Source of the DNA: Drechslerella dactyloides
Taxonomy: Eukaryota; Ascomycota; Orbiliomycetes; Orbiliales; Orbiliaceae
DNA length: 64,000 bases
Reading direction: 5' to 3'
Assembly (NCBI GenBank): GCA_020064725.1
Contig: JAGTWJ010000013.1
Span: 806,001-870,000, forward strand
A model generated the notes under the pieces. It was not told the DNA's origin. It saw nothing but the letters and a program-made list of their open reading frames with translations, and did not search any database. Each line of letters begins with the position of its first letter. The stretch's first letter is position 1. Positions 22,575-34,492 of the stretch are shown here, piece by piece. The position numbers were made by a program, and so were the translations under genes.

Positions 22575-25367
22575 CGTGTAGGCTGTCGACTGCGGGTAGT
22601 AGCTGACCATCGGGACGGCTGTCGGGGGAGTCACGAGAGGGCGTTCACAGGAGGAGGAGGACGAGGGCGAGGAGGGCGATGATGTTCGACGGTCGGCTGG
22701 GGATAGCTGGCGGGTGAGGCAATTGCGTGGAAACAGCGGTGATTATCGCTCTCGCTCGCTTGGACGACAGATTTCGAGGTGAGAGCGAAATAACAACGCG
22801 GAAAGGGGTTTTGGTGGTTTTATCTCGCTGGGCGGCCGGACAGCTGCGCCTCGTTCTCAGGCTGACGCTCCACTCCGCTCCACCACCACGCTACGCTCCC
22901 GCCACGACGGTCAGGGAAGAAAGACACGGGCTTCGCTCAGAGACGGCACGAGGGCGTCTACCAGTACGCAATCGTCTTGCGGGAGGGCTCTGCTCTGCTC
23001 TGCTCTGGCCTGTTCGCTGCTCTCACGCGGTATCCTGTCCTGTTCTCCGGCGACGAACACGCAGAGGAATGTCGAAAAATATGCTCTCCGTCACTCGCTT
23101 ACCCGCTGCTGGGCGAGAAAGGGGCAGGTTTCTCGCTCTCTTTCAAACGCTGCTTGCCAAAAGCAGCAAGGAATCTCAGTGAACGAAAAAAAAAAAAAAC
23201 TATAAAAAATGATAAAAACGGGGAAGACTCAAAATGCACAAGGCCCTGCCGGATGGGAAAAAACTGTCGAAGATCGAGGCCAGTCCGATTGTGAAGAATG
23301 GTCGATTCGATCTAGAATGATAAACCACCAGGCGGCTTCAGCTCAGCTTCTCGCACGGGAACGCAGTTCTCGCCAGCGCTCGGAGTGCCTCTCGTCGATG
23401 GGACGGACGTGCTTGCTGGTGACCAATGCAATGCAACCACGGGTTTCAAATCCGGCTCCAGGACCAGGACAGAAGAGAAAGAATCGAACGGCGGGCGCGA
23501 AGAGAAAGAGCGAGCAGGTGGGAAAGGTAGGCCAGCCAGATTACAGATGGACCTGGGTGCCTGCCGAGATTTAACTGTTACAAACTTATTAGCAAGCCCG
23601 CGAAAGGGGTGGCACGGCCGTCGAGGAAGGCCTGCTCGTCGGGGTTTCAAAATGTAGCACCTGTTATATTATGCCTGGTCTGTACCTGACAGTCGGCCTG
23701 TTTTCGATATATGGTATATGGCGACCCTGATATATACGGCAGGATATATATAAGATCCTGGCACGCCGTCACACGCTGGAAATTGTCTATGAAACGGAAA
23801 AGGAAACGCCCAAGATATGGCTTGATGACGATGATGCCTAACGAGGTGACCGAGCAACTACTTGTATTGCGAAATTGAAGGTAGATGAAATTAAAAAAAA
23901 GTCCACGCCGTCTACGCATGCCTCGCTGGTTATATACGTTATATCCATCGCAGCGAATTGTATTCACAACATCAATGCCTCATGCTATCTATACATTTAT
24001 CGCTGCTATTGGAAGGAAGCGTGTCTTGTGGGGCTTCCGCGCTCGTCCATTTATTTATCGACGTTGCCCATTCCCGGCCAGGCACCCGAGCTCGACTGTT
24101 CCCCCACCACGCGCCTGTGACATGTTTCTTCACCGTGGTCGAGGTCGACAAAGACGTATCCTTGCCCTCGAGCCCTTTCATTGGTAGCCGTTGGCCAGGA
24201 ACCTATCTTTAGCCCGAACAAGCGCCCAGTCCTCAGGTGCAACTCGACAAAACACCACCATTGTCGAAGCGACCCCGCGCCGCATCAGATCCAGCTGTGG
24301 CCAGTCATCTCAAAGTCATCCCCATCAGGCCGTTTTCACGCCCATCATCGGGGAAAAAAACCAGGTCAACCGATCGGTGAATTCGTGAATCACGGCGATG
24401 GACATACCAGACAACCAATATGTAGGATCATGAGAAAAGCCCCAGGGTCCTAAAGACCGTCAGGCCTCGTTGACTACGGGCCGATATGGCGCAAAACCCT
24501 AAGACCCGGGATCCCAGGTGGTGCAAAGATCACCATTCTCACTTTACCTGCAGCCCTGCCTCCGACGCCCCGCGGTGTATACAGTCTGCACTAGCTGCAC
24601 GCATGTGCGCCATGTCACCACAATCGTCGTAATCGCCTCTCCTTCGAGGTTGGCTAACGAACAAGACTTTTCACCCAACTAACCAACTGCAGTTAACTGA
24701 GTTATTACCCCTCCCAAGACTAACCTCCTAGCGTGTATATATTCTCGTACTGTACAAAGGCGTGCACGCCCGATTGCAGCGGCTCCAGGCGTCTGCAGCC
24801 AGCGACGCTGGGTACCTTGCATCGACACAGGAACCAAGCAATGATCCTCCCCCAGCGAATCAAAATACCCGGACGGCGAGGCCGGGCGTACCTCGCCCAG
24901 AACATGCAACGCTAGCCAGGGCTGCCTCGGCCTGCAAGGGGCAGCGTTAGCGTGCTGAAACGCGCACGCAAACTGACCATTGGCTGCTTCGCCGCCCGGC
25001 TTGAAACACTCTCCGTCGGCGGGCTGGACTGCCGAGTTTCTTGGACGCACATATGCATTTCGCCTGCTGCCCTGGCGGGAAAAACGTGATGCCCATCACG
25101 TTGCCGGACTATTTTCCGTGAACGTTGGTGTTGAGACGGACATTTTGGTCGTGCGATTTGTGCAGTCTCGACACTAGCAAAGCCTGGCAACGTGTGTCAT
25201 TTTGGCATCGCCAACGCAAAAGGGCGCCTAAGAGAGATAGCAGGGCTCGAGCCACGAGTTCGAGTCCCGTTTCAACTGTGCCGGAAACATTTCTGTGGAG
25301 CATATAATTGTAATTCTCCGAGTCGCGATCTTCGCGAGAATGATTATGTTGTTGCTGATTCATCACG
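22575..25367. other. Long intergenic stretch (2.8 kb) upstream of SHO1
   Basis: No gene could be supported. Many overlapping frames of 60-150 codons occur on both strands but none has a domain, a consistent start or matching splice partners. A short (CTCTG)n run lies near 22,986-23,005. An A-run at 23,187-23,199 and pyrimidine-rich blocks occur. The region nearest 22,575 is the SHO1 promoter and leader; the right end is the 3' flank of the DUF7580-type gene. Confidence 0.45.
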
Positions 25368-27197
25368 TTACAGCCGGCAATTCTGCGATAGCGGCTCGAT
25401 AACGTTTTGGCACAGCTCGCCCCAGAATCCTGTTTTATCTCCTTGCGCCCCGCCGCCGCCAGCCTCCCCGTTATCGATCCCCGATATGCAGTAGAATGTC
25501 GCCTTACGATAAAACTCGAGCGGTTGATTACTTTTATCTGCAAGCCAAGCTGACGCCAGCATATGCCGTATGTTGAAATTCTCCGCGCTCGGTGGCTTGC
25601 ATTTGACTCCGAGCGCTCTTTCGCACCATTGCTCAAAGGTTTCCAGATGCCAAATTTCGAGGAGCAGGATCCCGAGTTCTAGAATCGCCATCCGCAGCTC
25701 GACTGCATGCGGCGGGCCCGCGGGGCCGTTGCTTTGATCGTCGAACTGGATGGAGACAAACGGCCGGCTGAAATCTGGCGTTGCCGCCGCGACTGAGATT
25801 GGGAAGTATATTGAATCCTTCGACCAGGCCTTCTGGATCCATCGCGTCTGAAGCAGTTGCAGGAGGTTTAATGCGAGTCGAAACGCGAGGAGCATCTGCG
25901 CCCTCAGCGGGATCAGCGGCCCACGAAAACCGGGGGGTACACCGGACAGCAGCAGCGTCTGCAGTGATATCTCGCTGCCGAAGAAATAGCAAGGCAGCAG
26001 CGTGTCCTCTTCCTGACAGATGAACCCGAACTGCCGGTTTCCCGCTACGATGAATGTGACACCCACGTTGTTGGATTTAACGACTGCGATAGCGGCGCAG
26101 ATATCCGCGATCAGTGTCATATCTATGTCGCTCGTTGGTGATGTGATATCTGGGATCGCGAAGGCCGTTTTACGGCGTGGCTCGGACGACTGTGAGCATG
26201 CGATCGCATCCAGGCTGTCGTTGAAATCGTCAGTGTCGTCCATGACCTGCACGGTCGTCTCGTGCCATACAGTAGAACTCGGAGAAGCCTTCGCCTCGAA
26301 AACTAGCCGGAAGGTCACGCTCGACGAGAGGCTCGCCTTTTTGGCAAGCGACAAATCGTCGGCGGCTGTTCCAAGGTGATCTTCAAGAAAGAGCTTGGTG
26401 TCATGCTTCGTGTGACATCCGACTCTCCAGCTGCGGCCGATAGCGATGTGTAGCTTATTTGCAAGCCTACGGACACGATGTAGAGTCCCTGCTAACTTCT
26501 TCGCTTTGGGGGAGTTGTCCACCACGTGCTGGCGATTCTCGCAGGCAATGTCGGTTAGACCGCGGATGCTATCGATAGCGTCGTCCAGCTCCTTGATGGC
26601 AGCCTTGATCTCGCCTTCTCTGAGCCCTGTTTTGAATCTTCGCATCAAATCGAGCTGTTTCGGTTTTTGGGCTTCGTTCGTTTGCATGATTTTCTTCAGT
26701 TCGTCGGTTGGGACCTATTCGTATCATTAGCAGCAAAACAACACACGGCCTGCTCCCCACGCAGGGACCGACTGCTGACAGGCCAGTCCACGAGATAGTT
26801 GCCACTCGTATCGACGTACCTCAAGGCCGGCCACAAGGGTCGCGATGTACTTCGCGATAACACTTATCGTCGTGCGACTTCGGTCTAGTTTACCGATAAG
26901 GGCTACGTAAGTGTCTTCGCCCAAGTATTCGCGGAAATGTCGTTGAATCGCTGTATCGTCAAGAGACTTGAGAAGCTCCTGGTCGGCGTGGGTGATAGTT
27001 TTGGCACCGCTATCCCGGTGCAGTTTCCAGAGAACTTCGACCAGAATCACGCGGTGCTCGGAGAGAGCGTTCGCCAGATTCCTGATACATGCTCGCTTGC
27101 CAATCGCGAGTTTCGCGAATCGGCTGGTCTTTTTGTATCCTTCGACGGCGGTGATGAGGATTGGGATGGCTCCCAGCACGAGGCCCGCGACTTCCAT
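25368..27197 (-). CDS. DUF7580-type protein (574 aa)
   Basis: Two exons, 27197-26820 and 26714-25368, with a 105-bp phase-0 intron (GTACGT...AATAG) giving 574 aa. The N-terminus MEVAGLVLGAIPILITAVEG is the hydrophobic helix found at the start of a large fungus-specific family (DUF7580 type); it is followed by a helical N-terminal domain (LVEVLWKLHRD, LIGKLDRSR) like those at the head of fungal NLR-like and HET-associated proteins. The C-terminal half resembles a degenerate kinase-like fold, with AILELGILLLEIWHLETFEQW, a signature of this family. No catalytic lysine or DFG is evident. Biochemical role is unknown; by its company it may be part of non-self recognition. It is transcribed divergently from the next gene, 537 bp away. 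Confidence 0.82.
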
Positions 27198-27734
27198 CAG
27201 CGGTCAGACGTAGAGGCTCTTCGGGAGCGGCGTCGCTAAGCAGGGATTGGCTGGTCCGTGAGATAAATTAGGAGGTCTGTCCAACACTGACAAAGGTAGG
27301 ATTTGTCGACGGGCGATAGCTATCGATAGTCGAGGTTTTCAATCTCGTCGGCGAGTCGGCTCTCCTTAAGATCTTGCGAAGGTTGTTAGACTTGCGTCGT
27401 TGGACCGGCCAAGATGGATTTATTGGTGAGGTATCAACAACAAATTAGCCTAGTACAACGACGCATGATCCTCCACGAGCAAGGCTGAACAGTAATCGGA
27501 GGCAAGATACCAAGGTGCGGGGTAAGACGAATCGGCTTCCCACCACACTGATTGGTTCAACTTGAGAAGATATGCGATGGGGGTCCTTTATCACACGCTC
27601 TTCAAGATCCTGTCTAGTCTTGGAGTGATACTGTCGACTACGAAACCACTGTCGACGCTTGAAAGTAGGATATCTTGACCAAATACCAGCGGACGACCTG
27701 TTATGCAACACACTCGCGAAATCTCGAGAGCATC
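27198..27734. promoter_or_regulatory. Shared divergent promoter region
   Basis: A 537-bp gap separates the start codons of the DUF7580-type gene (minus) and the zinc-finger protein (plus). No coding sequence is evident. A GATAGCTATCGATAG palindrome-like block lies near 27,314-27,330; GATA cores there could be bound by GATA factors, but this is inference. Confidence 0.4.
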
Positions 27735-30700
27735 ATGAAAGAGATTCCCGAACGGACAGCTCTTAGTGCCATTGGTACCGAAACCAAGCGGCTTTTCCAA
27801 GCGATCACCGAAGTTGCGGACGAAAACCCAGAACTCGACGAGTCGTTGAAAACTCAGTTGGCAGCGGAAGCTGACCGTTTCGGGCTTTGGGCGGTGAATT
27901 TGGGTCTCTTCGTATCCGGCCATGGATCTCTCGATTATCGCGTTCGAGAGGCGGATAATGTCAAGAGCACGCTCTACCGTTTTATGATCTCTCTGAATGA
28001 GTCTCTCCATGATGGTATGTCACGTTAATTATAACCCTAGTCTCCTGGATTATTATAAATACACTATTTACGTTATCTAACAAATACGTGAAATGCTATC
28101 TATAGTCTTGGAATACTGCAGCGAGAGTAATTCTGGAGCGTCCGCGGAAGATGCGCTTGACGACTCGGCCATTGATCTTGCAACCGATGTCGACGATTCT
28201 TTTGAGAATGGATGGGACGATGAGTCGGAAACGGACGCGGAGATCGATATTGACTCACTCCTAGCTGGTATCAGAGACCCGATAGATCGATTGTACAAGC
28301 TCTCCTCATGGATTCGCAACCCATCCTATCGAGTCCCCTCCGCGAAGATGCTGGCGTACCGGCAGATCGATCCAGAAACGGGGAAAGATCTCCTGGAGGT
28401 CGCCGAGGGCTTCGATTTGGATCACATCCGCTCGATATTCTTGGACTATCGAAGGGCGAAAACGCAAAGCGAGAGCCCGGACTGCTGCCCAAGAACTGTT
28501 GACGCAGAAGCGCCATTCCTGTCGACGGACGAACGGGTACTCAGAGAAGCTCAACTTTTAGATGGATACGAATACCTGATTCACCGCTTGGCTCGCGCGA
28601 ACCTGCGTAGGCGACAGCAGTTTGCGTACTGGAAGAGACATCGGGAAAAACTCTTGAAGCACGCGGAGGCGGCAGCAGAGCTACATGCACACGCCCACGC
28701 ACAGCAATATCAACGCTGTGCAAGTGAGAAGTCGACTCCATATACCATTGCCCTCAAAGAAGAACTAGCGAATACTGGACCGATGACATTATCTGTTACA
28801 ACCGCGACGCGCTTGAACCTCACCCGGCAGCTACCGATCCTGGACGACAAATCTACGGTTTCGGTATCTGTATACGCTCCCTCGAACTGGAAACCTGGAA
28901 ACGAGATGCTGGGATTCCCTCCGCCGCCGAAGAACCCGAATAACGAAAAGTTCATCGACTGTCACTGCTGCTTTACGACATGTCCAAAAGCCGTCACACA
29001 AGTAAACGCATGGAGGTAAGAGGCTTCTTATTTCTTTCCTTGAAAAGGTCTCTATAAAATGTATAGCAGCTAATACAATATATCAAACAGAGCTCATTTA
29101 ATCCACGACCTTCGCCCATACATCTGCACCTACAAGGATTGCAAGACGCCAGAGCAACTTTACGATTCCCGCGAAGAATGGATACAGCACGAAAACTCAG
29201 TGCACCGACGAGTTTTCCGCTGTCCAGAGCACCCTACCCAAACATTCTACAGCGCCGCTGAATACGAGGAACACACACAAGACGGACACCTTGGTTCAAT
29301 ACCGCTAGCAGTCATCATGCAGGCTGGTGAATCGAGCCTGGATGTTCCCGACAGACCCTGCCCCGTATGCCTGTTGACCGCTGATAACATGAGCTCGCAG
29401 CAAAAACACATCGCCCTACACTTGGAGAGATTCTCTTTGTTTTCACTGCCCCGAGATGGAGGCCCCGAAGAGGACGAAGAGGGAGATGGTAGCGACGGAA
29501 AGATCAAAAACAATGACGCAACATCATACCAAGCTTATACAGACGGTGGGGGCTCGAGAGACGATAACTGGTCCGGAGGAGCCTTGGGCGATAACCTTGA
29601 CAACTTTTGGACGGCTGGTATCAACGAACCTGGAGATATCGCTGTTCCCTCGAGTGACGTTGGATATGAAGATCCGGACCCGCAAACCGACAAGAAAGCT
29701 TTTGCTGAGAGCTTAGACCGCGTGGCGAGGTATTTCAAAGAATCAGATAACAAGGGCCCCCAAAGGTCGGAGAACGAGAAGACTGTGCCCGAGACAGCGG
29801 GAATGAAGGGCGCTATGGACACATATTCAGGTGCAGGGACCGTAATATTAGACGCCGATTTGGAGCAGCTTCTCAAGGAACAGTCCCTGATATGTTCCAA
29901 CTGCTCCACATCAGCCACGTCACTATGGCGATGGGGTCCGCAGGGCAGCCTACTTTGCAACCCGTGTGGACAGTTCTTTATGGACCGCGATAGCATGAGA
30001 CCTCCTCCTGTGGACACTCTCTTAGAACCTACAGTTCTGGAGGCTACACCAGACGGCCGTTGGGAGGAGGTTTCCAACGAACAGGCCCGAACATGTTCCA
30101 ACTGCTCCACACAGAGCACGCCGGTATGGCGGCACGATCCGGAGGGCCGTCCACTATGCAACTCCTGCGGTTTATTCTTTAGCCTATACGGCGTCATGAG
30201 AAATCCTTCCGAAATAGCAAACAACAAGATCTTCAAGCAGTCGGAAGACGAGGAGACAGTGCCTGAGACAACGAGAACCAAGCGCACCACGACTCCCGTT
30301 GGCGATCTCTTGGAATCTTCAAATATGGAGCCTACATTCAACGACCGTTCGAATTGGCTTCCCGACGAACCAGCCTCAGCATGTTCCAACTGCTCCGCAC
30401 ATATCACGCCGCGATGGAAGCGTTATCCGGGAGACCTTGCACTGTGCAGTTCCTGTACTTTGGCCTCGAAACTTCCCGGCATCGGACCCATCAGATCGAA
30501 ACCCGATGTCGTCCGACAGCGAAACCGAAGCCATGTCAGACCTCAGCCCAGGGAGCCTACATCAGCCGATGATCTAGCGCTTGCGCCGGTGGAGAATGCT
30601 GAGGAGTCTGCGAAGGGAATAGTTCCTTCAGATTCCAGTGACATTTCCTTGCCGCCATCTCCTGTACTGGGTCCTGAAGCTGCCTTGCCAACTGGTTTGA

Positions 30701-32232
30701 AGCCTGGTCCCTTCGCCTGCCCCACGTGCGGAGCCACCTTCGCCTTCGAGACTAATAGGACCCGGCACGTCGACAGCCGGGCGTGTGAGGGAAATGCTGC
30801 CGCCTCAGAGTTCCCATGCCCCATTGATGGGTGCCCGATTGCCATCAAACAGGGCAAGGGCAAACTCTCTGTCCACCTGAGGAAGATCCACGGCCTCAAG
30901 ATGAAACTAGCGGAGGCCAAAAGCAAGGACAAAGTGGTCCAAGATGTAACATATACGTTCTGCAATATAGATGGTTGCACGGCGATGGTGATGCATGATC
31001 CAGATCGGGAGAACATGAGGACTCACCTGCGAGTAACTCACGGTATTGGGGTAGAGTCTGACGGAGAAGGGGACAACAGTAAGGACAAGCAGGATACAGG
31101 AGAGATCAAGGAAGACAGCCTACTCGATGTCGACGAAGAGGCAACGTCAGATGACAATGGGTCAGACCGCCATGTGGAGTCGGATCGTGTCAGTGTAGAC
31201 ATCGAAACAGGGTCGCAGGGTATAGATAAAAGATTCGGGCCTGTCAAGCGTCTGATTGAAGAAGAGAGACGACAGGAGCGTCTAAATGGAGACGGGAAGG
31301 AGAAGCGGGTGGAGCGCCCGCTTGAAAAGAAGGAGCAGCTGAGGCGTTGGATGGCTATGGAGATGAATCAGCAAGAGCGTCTGCTCAAAGAGAGCCTAGT
31401 CAAAGAGAGCCTAGTCAAAGAGAGTCCGCAGCTAGAGGAAGAGCTCCAGCATCAACAGAAATATGCCTTGGGAGATAGCGACCAAAAACCGGACGCGACG
31501 AGCGAGAGCCCTCACAAGTCAAAGAAAACTGACCCTGAAATCGAAAGAATGTTGGCAGGTACCGGCTCGCAATTTCCGTCAACTGGTGGTCAAAGCGGTG
31601 GTGGTAGCCCAGGGGATGGAGATGGATTGGTGCAAGTCGAAGATTTAATCGCACAACTAGACACAATAATGGACGGGTACAGCCGAGAATCCGCACCTTC
31701 GAACACCAGTCACTCCGAGAATCTACCGGTCGAATCCGACGGGAAGTTGCAGGAGGCACCAGCCAACTCGAATACAAGCCGCAAATCCGAACTTCTGCGC
31801 CTGATAAAACGGCTGATCGATTCAACGACTACTGTGTTGTTCAAATTACGGGAATATATCGATAACAATCCAGGCGTCGATATGGATGTTTTGCACCTCC
31901 TCAACCCACTCTCCGACCTCCTTCGAGGTCTGCGCAAAGTTTGGGATACAATTATATCCTTCGAAGATCAGATCGGTGGAGTGGCCGTTGGCCCGCCGCA
32001 AACTCTATCTTCGCTTCAGGAGTTTTTAGCAACGGTCGAGTATCTAGGGGAAAGAATAGGCCTTCCCGGTGGGCTTACAAGGCGATACAACAGTGTGTCG
32101 TGTCCAGCGCCGAAGCATCTCGGGAACCAGAAACTCACGACTATCAGTTATGATTTGGAGAGACACAAGTCCCTTCTCCAGAACATATTTGTCGGACCAG
32201 AACCCGTCTATTACTTAACTGCAGATCAATGA
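27735..32232 (+). CDS. Multi-zinc-finger protein: C2H2 module plus three GATA-type fingers (1,443 aa)
   Basis: Three exons: 27735-28014, 28106-29015 and 29091-32232. Start is the first ATG; the open frame further left begins with TTG. Residues 1-100 match the helical N-terminal module (LQAITEVADENPELDES... FGLWAVNLGLFVSGHGSLDYR) common in fungal NLR-linked proteins. About 385-480 hold the associated C2H2 region (CHCCFTTCP, AHLIHDLRPYICTYKDC, CPVCLLTADN with KHIALHLERFSLFSLP). Three GATA-like fingers, C-x2-C-x17/18-C-x2-C, follow at about 665, 732 and 828; the second (CSNCSTQSTPVWR... LCNSCGLFF) is nearest the consensus. Then one C2H2 (CPTCGATFAFETNRTRH) and two C2H2-like repeats with HLRKIHG and HLRVTHG. 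A charged coiled coil contains KESLV repeats. The C-terminal 180 residues are helical. Likely nuclear regulator or NLR-like signalling protein; target unknown. Confidence 0.83.
31388..31432 (+). repeat. 15-bp tandem repeat in coding sequence
   Basis: Three near-identical copies of a 15-bp unit (AAAGAGAGCCTAGTC) encode KESLV-KESLV-KESPQ in the charged helical part of the zinc-finger protein. It is visible directly; copy number is likely variable between strains. Confidence 0.8.
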
Positions 32233-32536
32233 CCGTGCAGCGAAGGAACGACATTAGCCTATAAATATATGTACGTTTATTCTGAGAACCGGCGCGCAAG
32301 CAAGGGGTTTTCTTTTCGAGATTTGGGGAATCTGGTCTCACAGGGTCGTGGATCAGCTGTGGTATAGCAAGAGGGTTTGTTAGATTAGAAGCTTCTCTAT
32401 ATGATAGCACGAACCGATTTCGAATGTTTCCGGTGGAATTCAGGTGTAACAAGACTAGTTGAAACAGCTCGATATATAAAGCCCATCGAAGAAATAGCAA
32501 CAAAAAAATAGCGAGAACTCCGATACGTATAATCCT

Positions 32537-32597
32537 TTGTCTCGTAAACCAGCCTGCCAGTCCTAGGGCCGATGAAGTCGTCTGGCTTGCGAGACAA
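32537..32597. mobile_element. Short MITE-like palindromic element, copy A
   Basis: A 61-bp element with terminal inverted repeats: left end TTGTCTCGTAAACCAGCCTG, right end reads TTGTCTCGCAAGCCAGAC on the other strand. Ends match those of the copies at 45,782 and 49,073. No coding capacity. No clear target-site duplication. Confidence 0.65.
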
Positions 32598-32722
32598 TAT
32601 AAACCCGCCAACTACCAGGACGGGGGTGCGAACCATTTAGATCGAACACGGCAAGCGGATAGTATACATACAAATCTGTATTTGCAATATTGGCCCAGCT
32701 CGCTGGCTGGTACTGTGGAGAT

Positions 32723-33060
32723 CTACTGTCTACTGCGGACCAGAAAGACGGAGAAAGAGGCAAAAGGAGTAGCTCTGCGTGCTACATTCCTCGCTTCATT
32801 ACATCCATGATCTAACCACGTATAGGCTCCCAACCACGACATATCTTGTAGTATCGATACCTCGTATTCTATGGCATGCTTTAGGAGTGGATCATCACAA
32901 TATAAAACTGCTCCCTTAGCAATATACCCTACAATTAAGCTTTTCGGGATCATATCAACGCTAACATTGTCATCTGTTCTAGGATTTGATTCGAAACTTT
33001 CCGAGGCGAGCTTCGATGCGGTGTTCGATATCAAGTTAACTTGCTCATCACGCTGGGGAT
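32723..33060 (-). pseudogene. Unrecognised gene relic
   Basis: A minus-strand frame of 103 codons (from 33034) extends upstream in the same frame to a good acceptor-like TTTACAG at about 33,060, reading DPQRDEQVNLISNTASKL, so it looks like one exon. No start codon with matching upstream exon and no downstream continuation could be found, and the C-terminal 30 residues look like spacer. I do not recognise the family. Either a decayed gene or a chance frame in repeat-rich DNA. Confidence 0.25.
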
Positions 33061-33567
33061 CCTGTAAATATGTTCGAGAACTCTATAGATCGATAGAGGG
33101 AGTGATCAGATAGATCTATAGATGGCCAAGATAGTCAAGTGGTACAATATCTTTCGCATCTAGATGATCGATGATCTTTTGCACCAATTTGAATATATAC
33201 TTATTACTTCTTATAATGGGGGATGCAGCACCCACCTGTACGCTCTTTACCAACTGTGGCATCCTCATTCGGGGAACCGGAGCTAGTATATGCAGTTTGT
33301 CGGTTTCAAATTATATGATCAGAATTATAAACACATCATTACTTCCAAGATGTCAAATCAATAAAATCCGTGAACCTATCTACACACAATCGGACAAGAT
33401 GCATTTTGAATTTGTGGGTATTCCACACTTTTCTGTACAGATTGCGCATACAAGCAGCTACAGTCATGGCTAAGCACTATTGAATATGCTGTATATCTAG
33501 CAATCTCTGCATGTAGGTATGCCTCCGCCGCAGTTCATTGTCCTTTCCGTCGACCTCACCTTTGGCA

Positions 33568-34492
33568 CTAGCACTTCAACTGGTCTTCTGGGACCGATGT
33601 AGTATTCGTATTAGTGTCGAGAATCATACACGCTCTCTTGAGTCCTTCATTAAACTCAAATTTCGTTGGTGGAGGATAGCTGGCAACCATAAAGCTGGGG
33701 TAGGACTGGATGCCGACCGTTCCTTCCACTTTATCCGCGTAGTCTCCCATAAGTCTGAAGCTCCAGATGCCCGGCTTGTTCTTGAAGTAACTTGCCCCGA
33801 ACCAGCGGGTGGCGGGGCCACAAGGAGCGAATGGCTCGCTATCCGAGCCATTCGTAGCTGGCACCGCTTTGTCGCATGCGGACCAGTAGAAGCTGTAAGA
33901 CGGGCCGTCGTTCTCAGGACCGGGGCGAGTTGGCAGGTTATAGTTCCAGCTGACAGATAAGTCCTTTACGAATGGTGCCATCCACAGATCGCGCCAGAGC
34001 GGAGCAACCATGCTTTGGGGCACATCGTTGCTAGCTGGGTCAGCCGGGAAGGGAACGTTTCTGCCGGAGGATTTGCTGCTGGTGGGTTCGTCTAGAGTAA
34101 TGAATCCGTTCATTGAAATCCAGGCAGTTGAAGAAGTTTTCCCGAAGAAAGTGAACGGGAACTTTAGATCGAGTTTGTACCATGCATCGTCCGTTTCACT
34201 GGAGAATGTGGCCGAATCTGGGTTTTTGGGGTTGCTCAGCCAGACGTCCAAGTGCTGGCTGTAGTCCCTTTTTACAAGACCGCTCTTCGATAGGCCTGTA
34301 TATTGACAAGTTAGACATTACATTCATCAGATATCAAGAGGAATTAAATTTGGGCTATCGAGGATAGAGGAAATTTCAAGCCCGTTGAAACCATCACATA
34401 CCATCATGTCCACAGTCATCTTTGATTGGGAGCACCGCGCTCAATGCTGTCACTGCAAAGGTAGTCGTCAAGGTAAAAGCTGAGAAATGCAT
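33568..34492 (-). CDS. Secreted protein, NIDO-like fold suspected, paralogue 1 (272 aa)
   Basis: Two exons, 34492-34402 and 34295-33568, joined by a 106-bp phase-1 intron (GTATGT...ATACAG). Exon 1 encodes a signal peptide (MHFSAFTLTTTFAVTALSAV) and a short spacer; LVKRDYS just after the intron looks like a Kex2-type pro-site. The mature part has a beta-rich pattern: DAWYKLDLKFPFTFFGKTSS, AWISMNGFITLDEP and MVAPLWRDLW. The order 'FPFxFFGK...xxSxNGFIT...APLWxDLW' recalls NIDO-type beta domains of extracellular proteins; this is inference. N-glycosylation sites (NGS, NTT) are present. It is homologous along its length to the gene at 46,543-47,514, with the same exon-1 length (91 nt) and intron phase. 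It lies 2.9 kb downstream of the P450. Confidence 0.8.

Noticed and set aside
25190..25280. tRNA-like T-arm (GAGTTCGAGTCCCG)
   Set aside because: The T-stem has a mismatch and no acceptor, D or anticodon arms could be paired around it.
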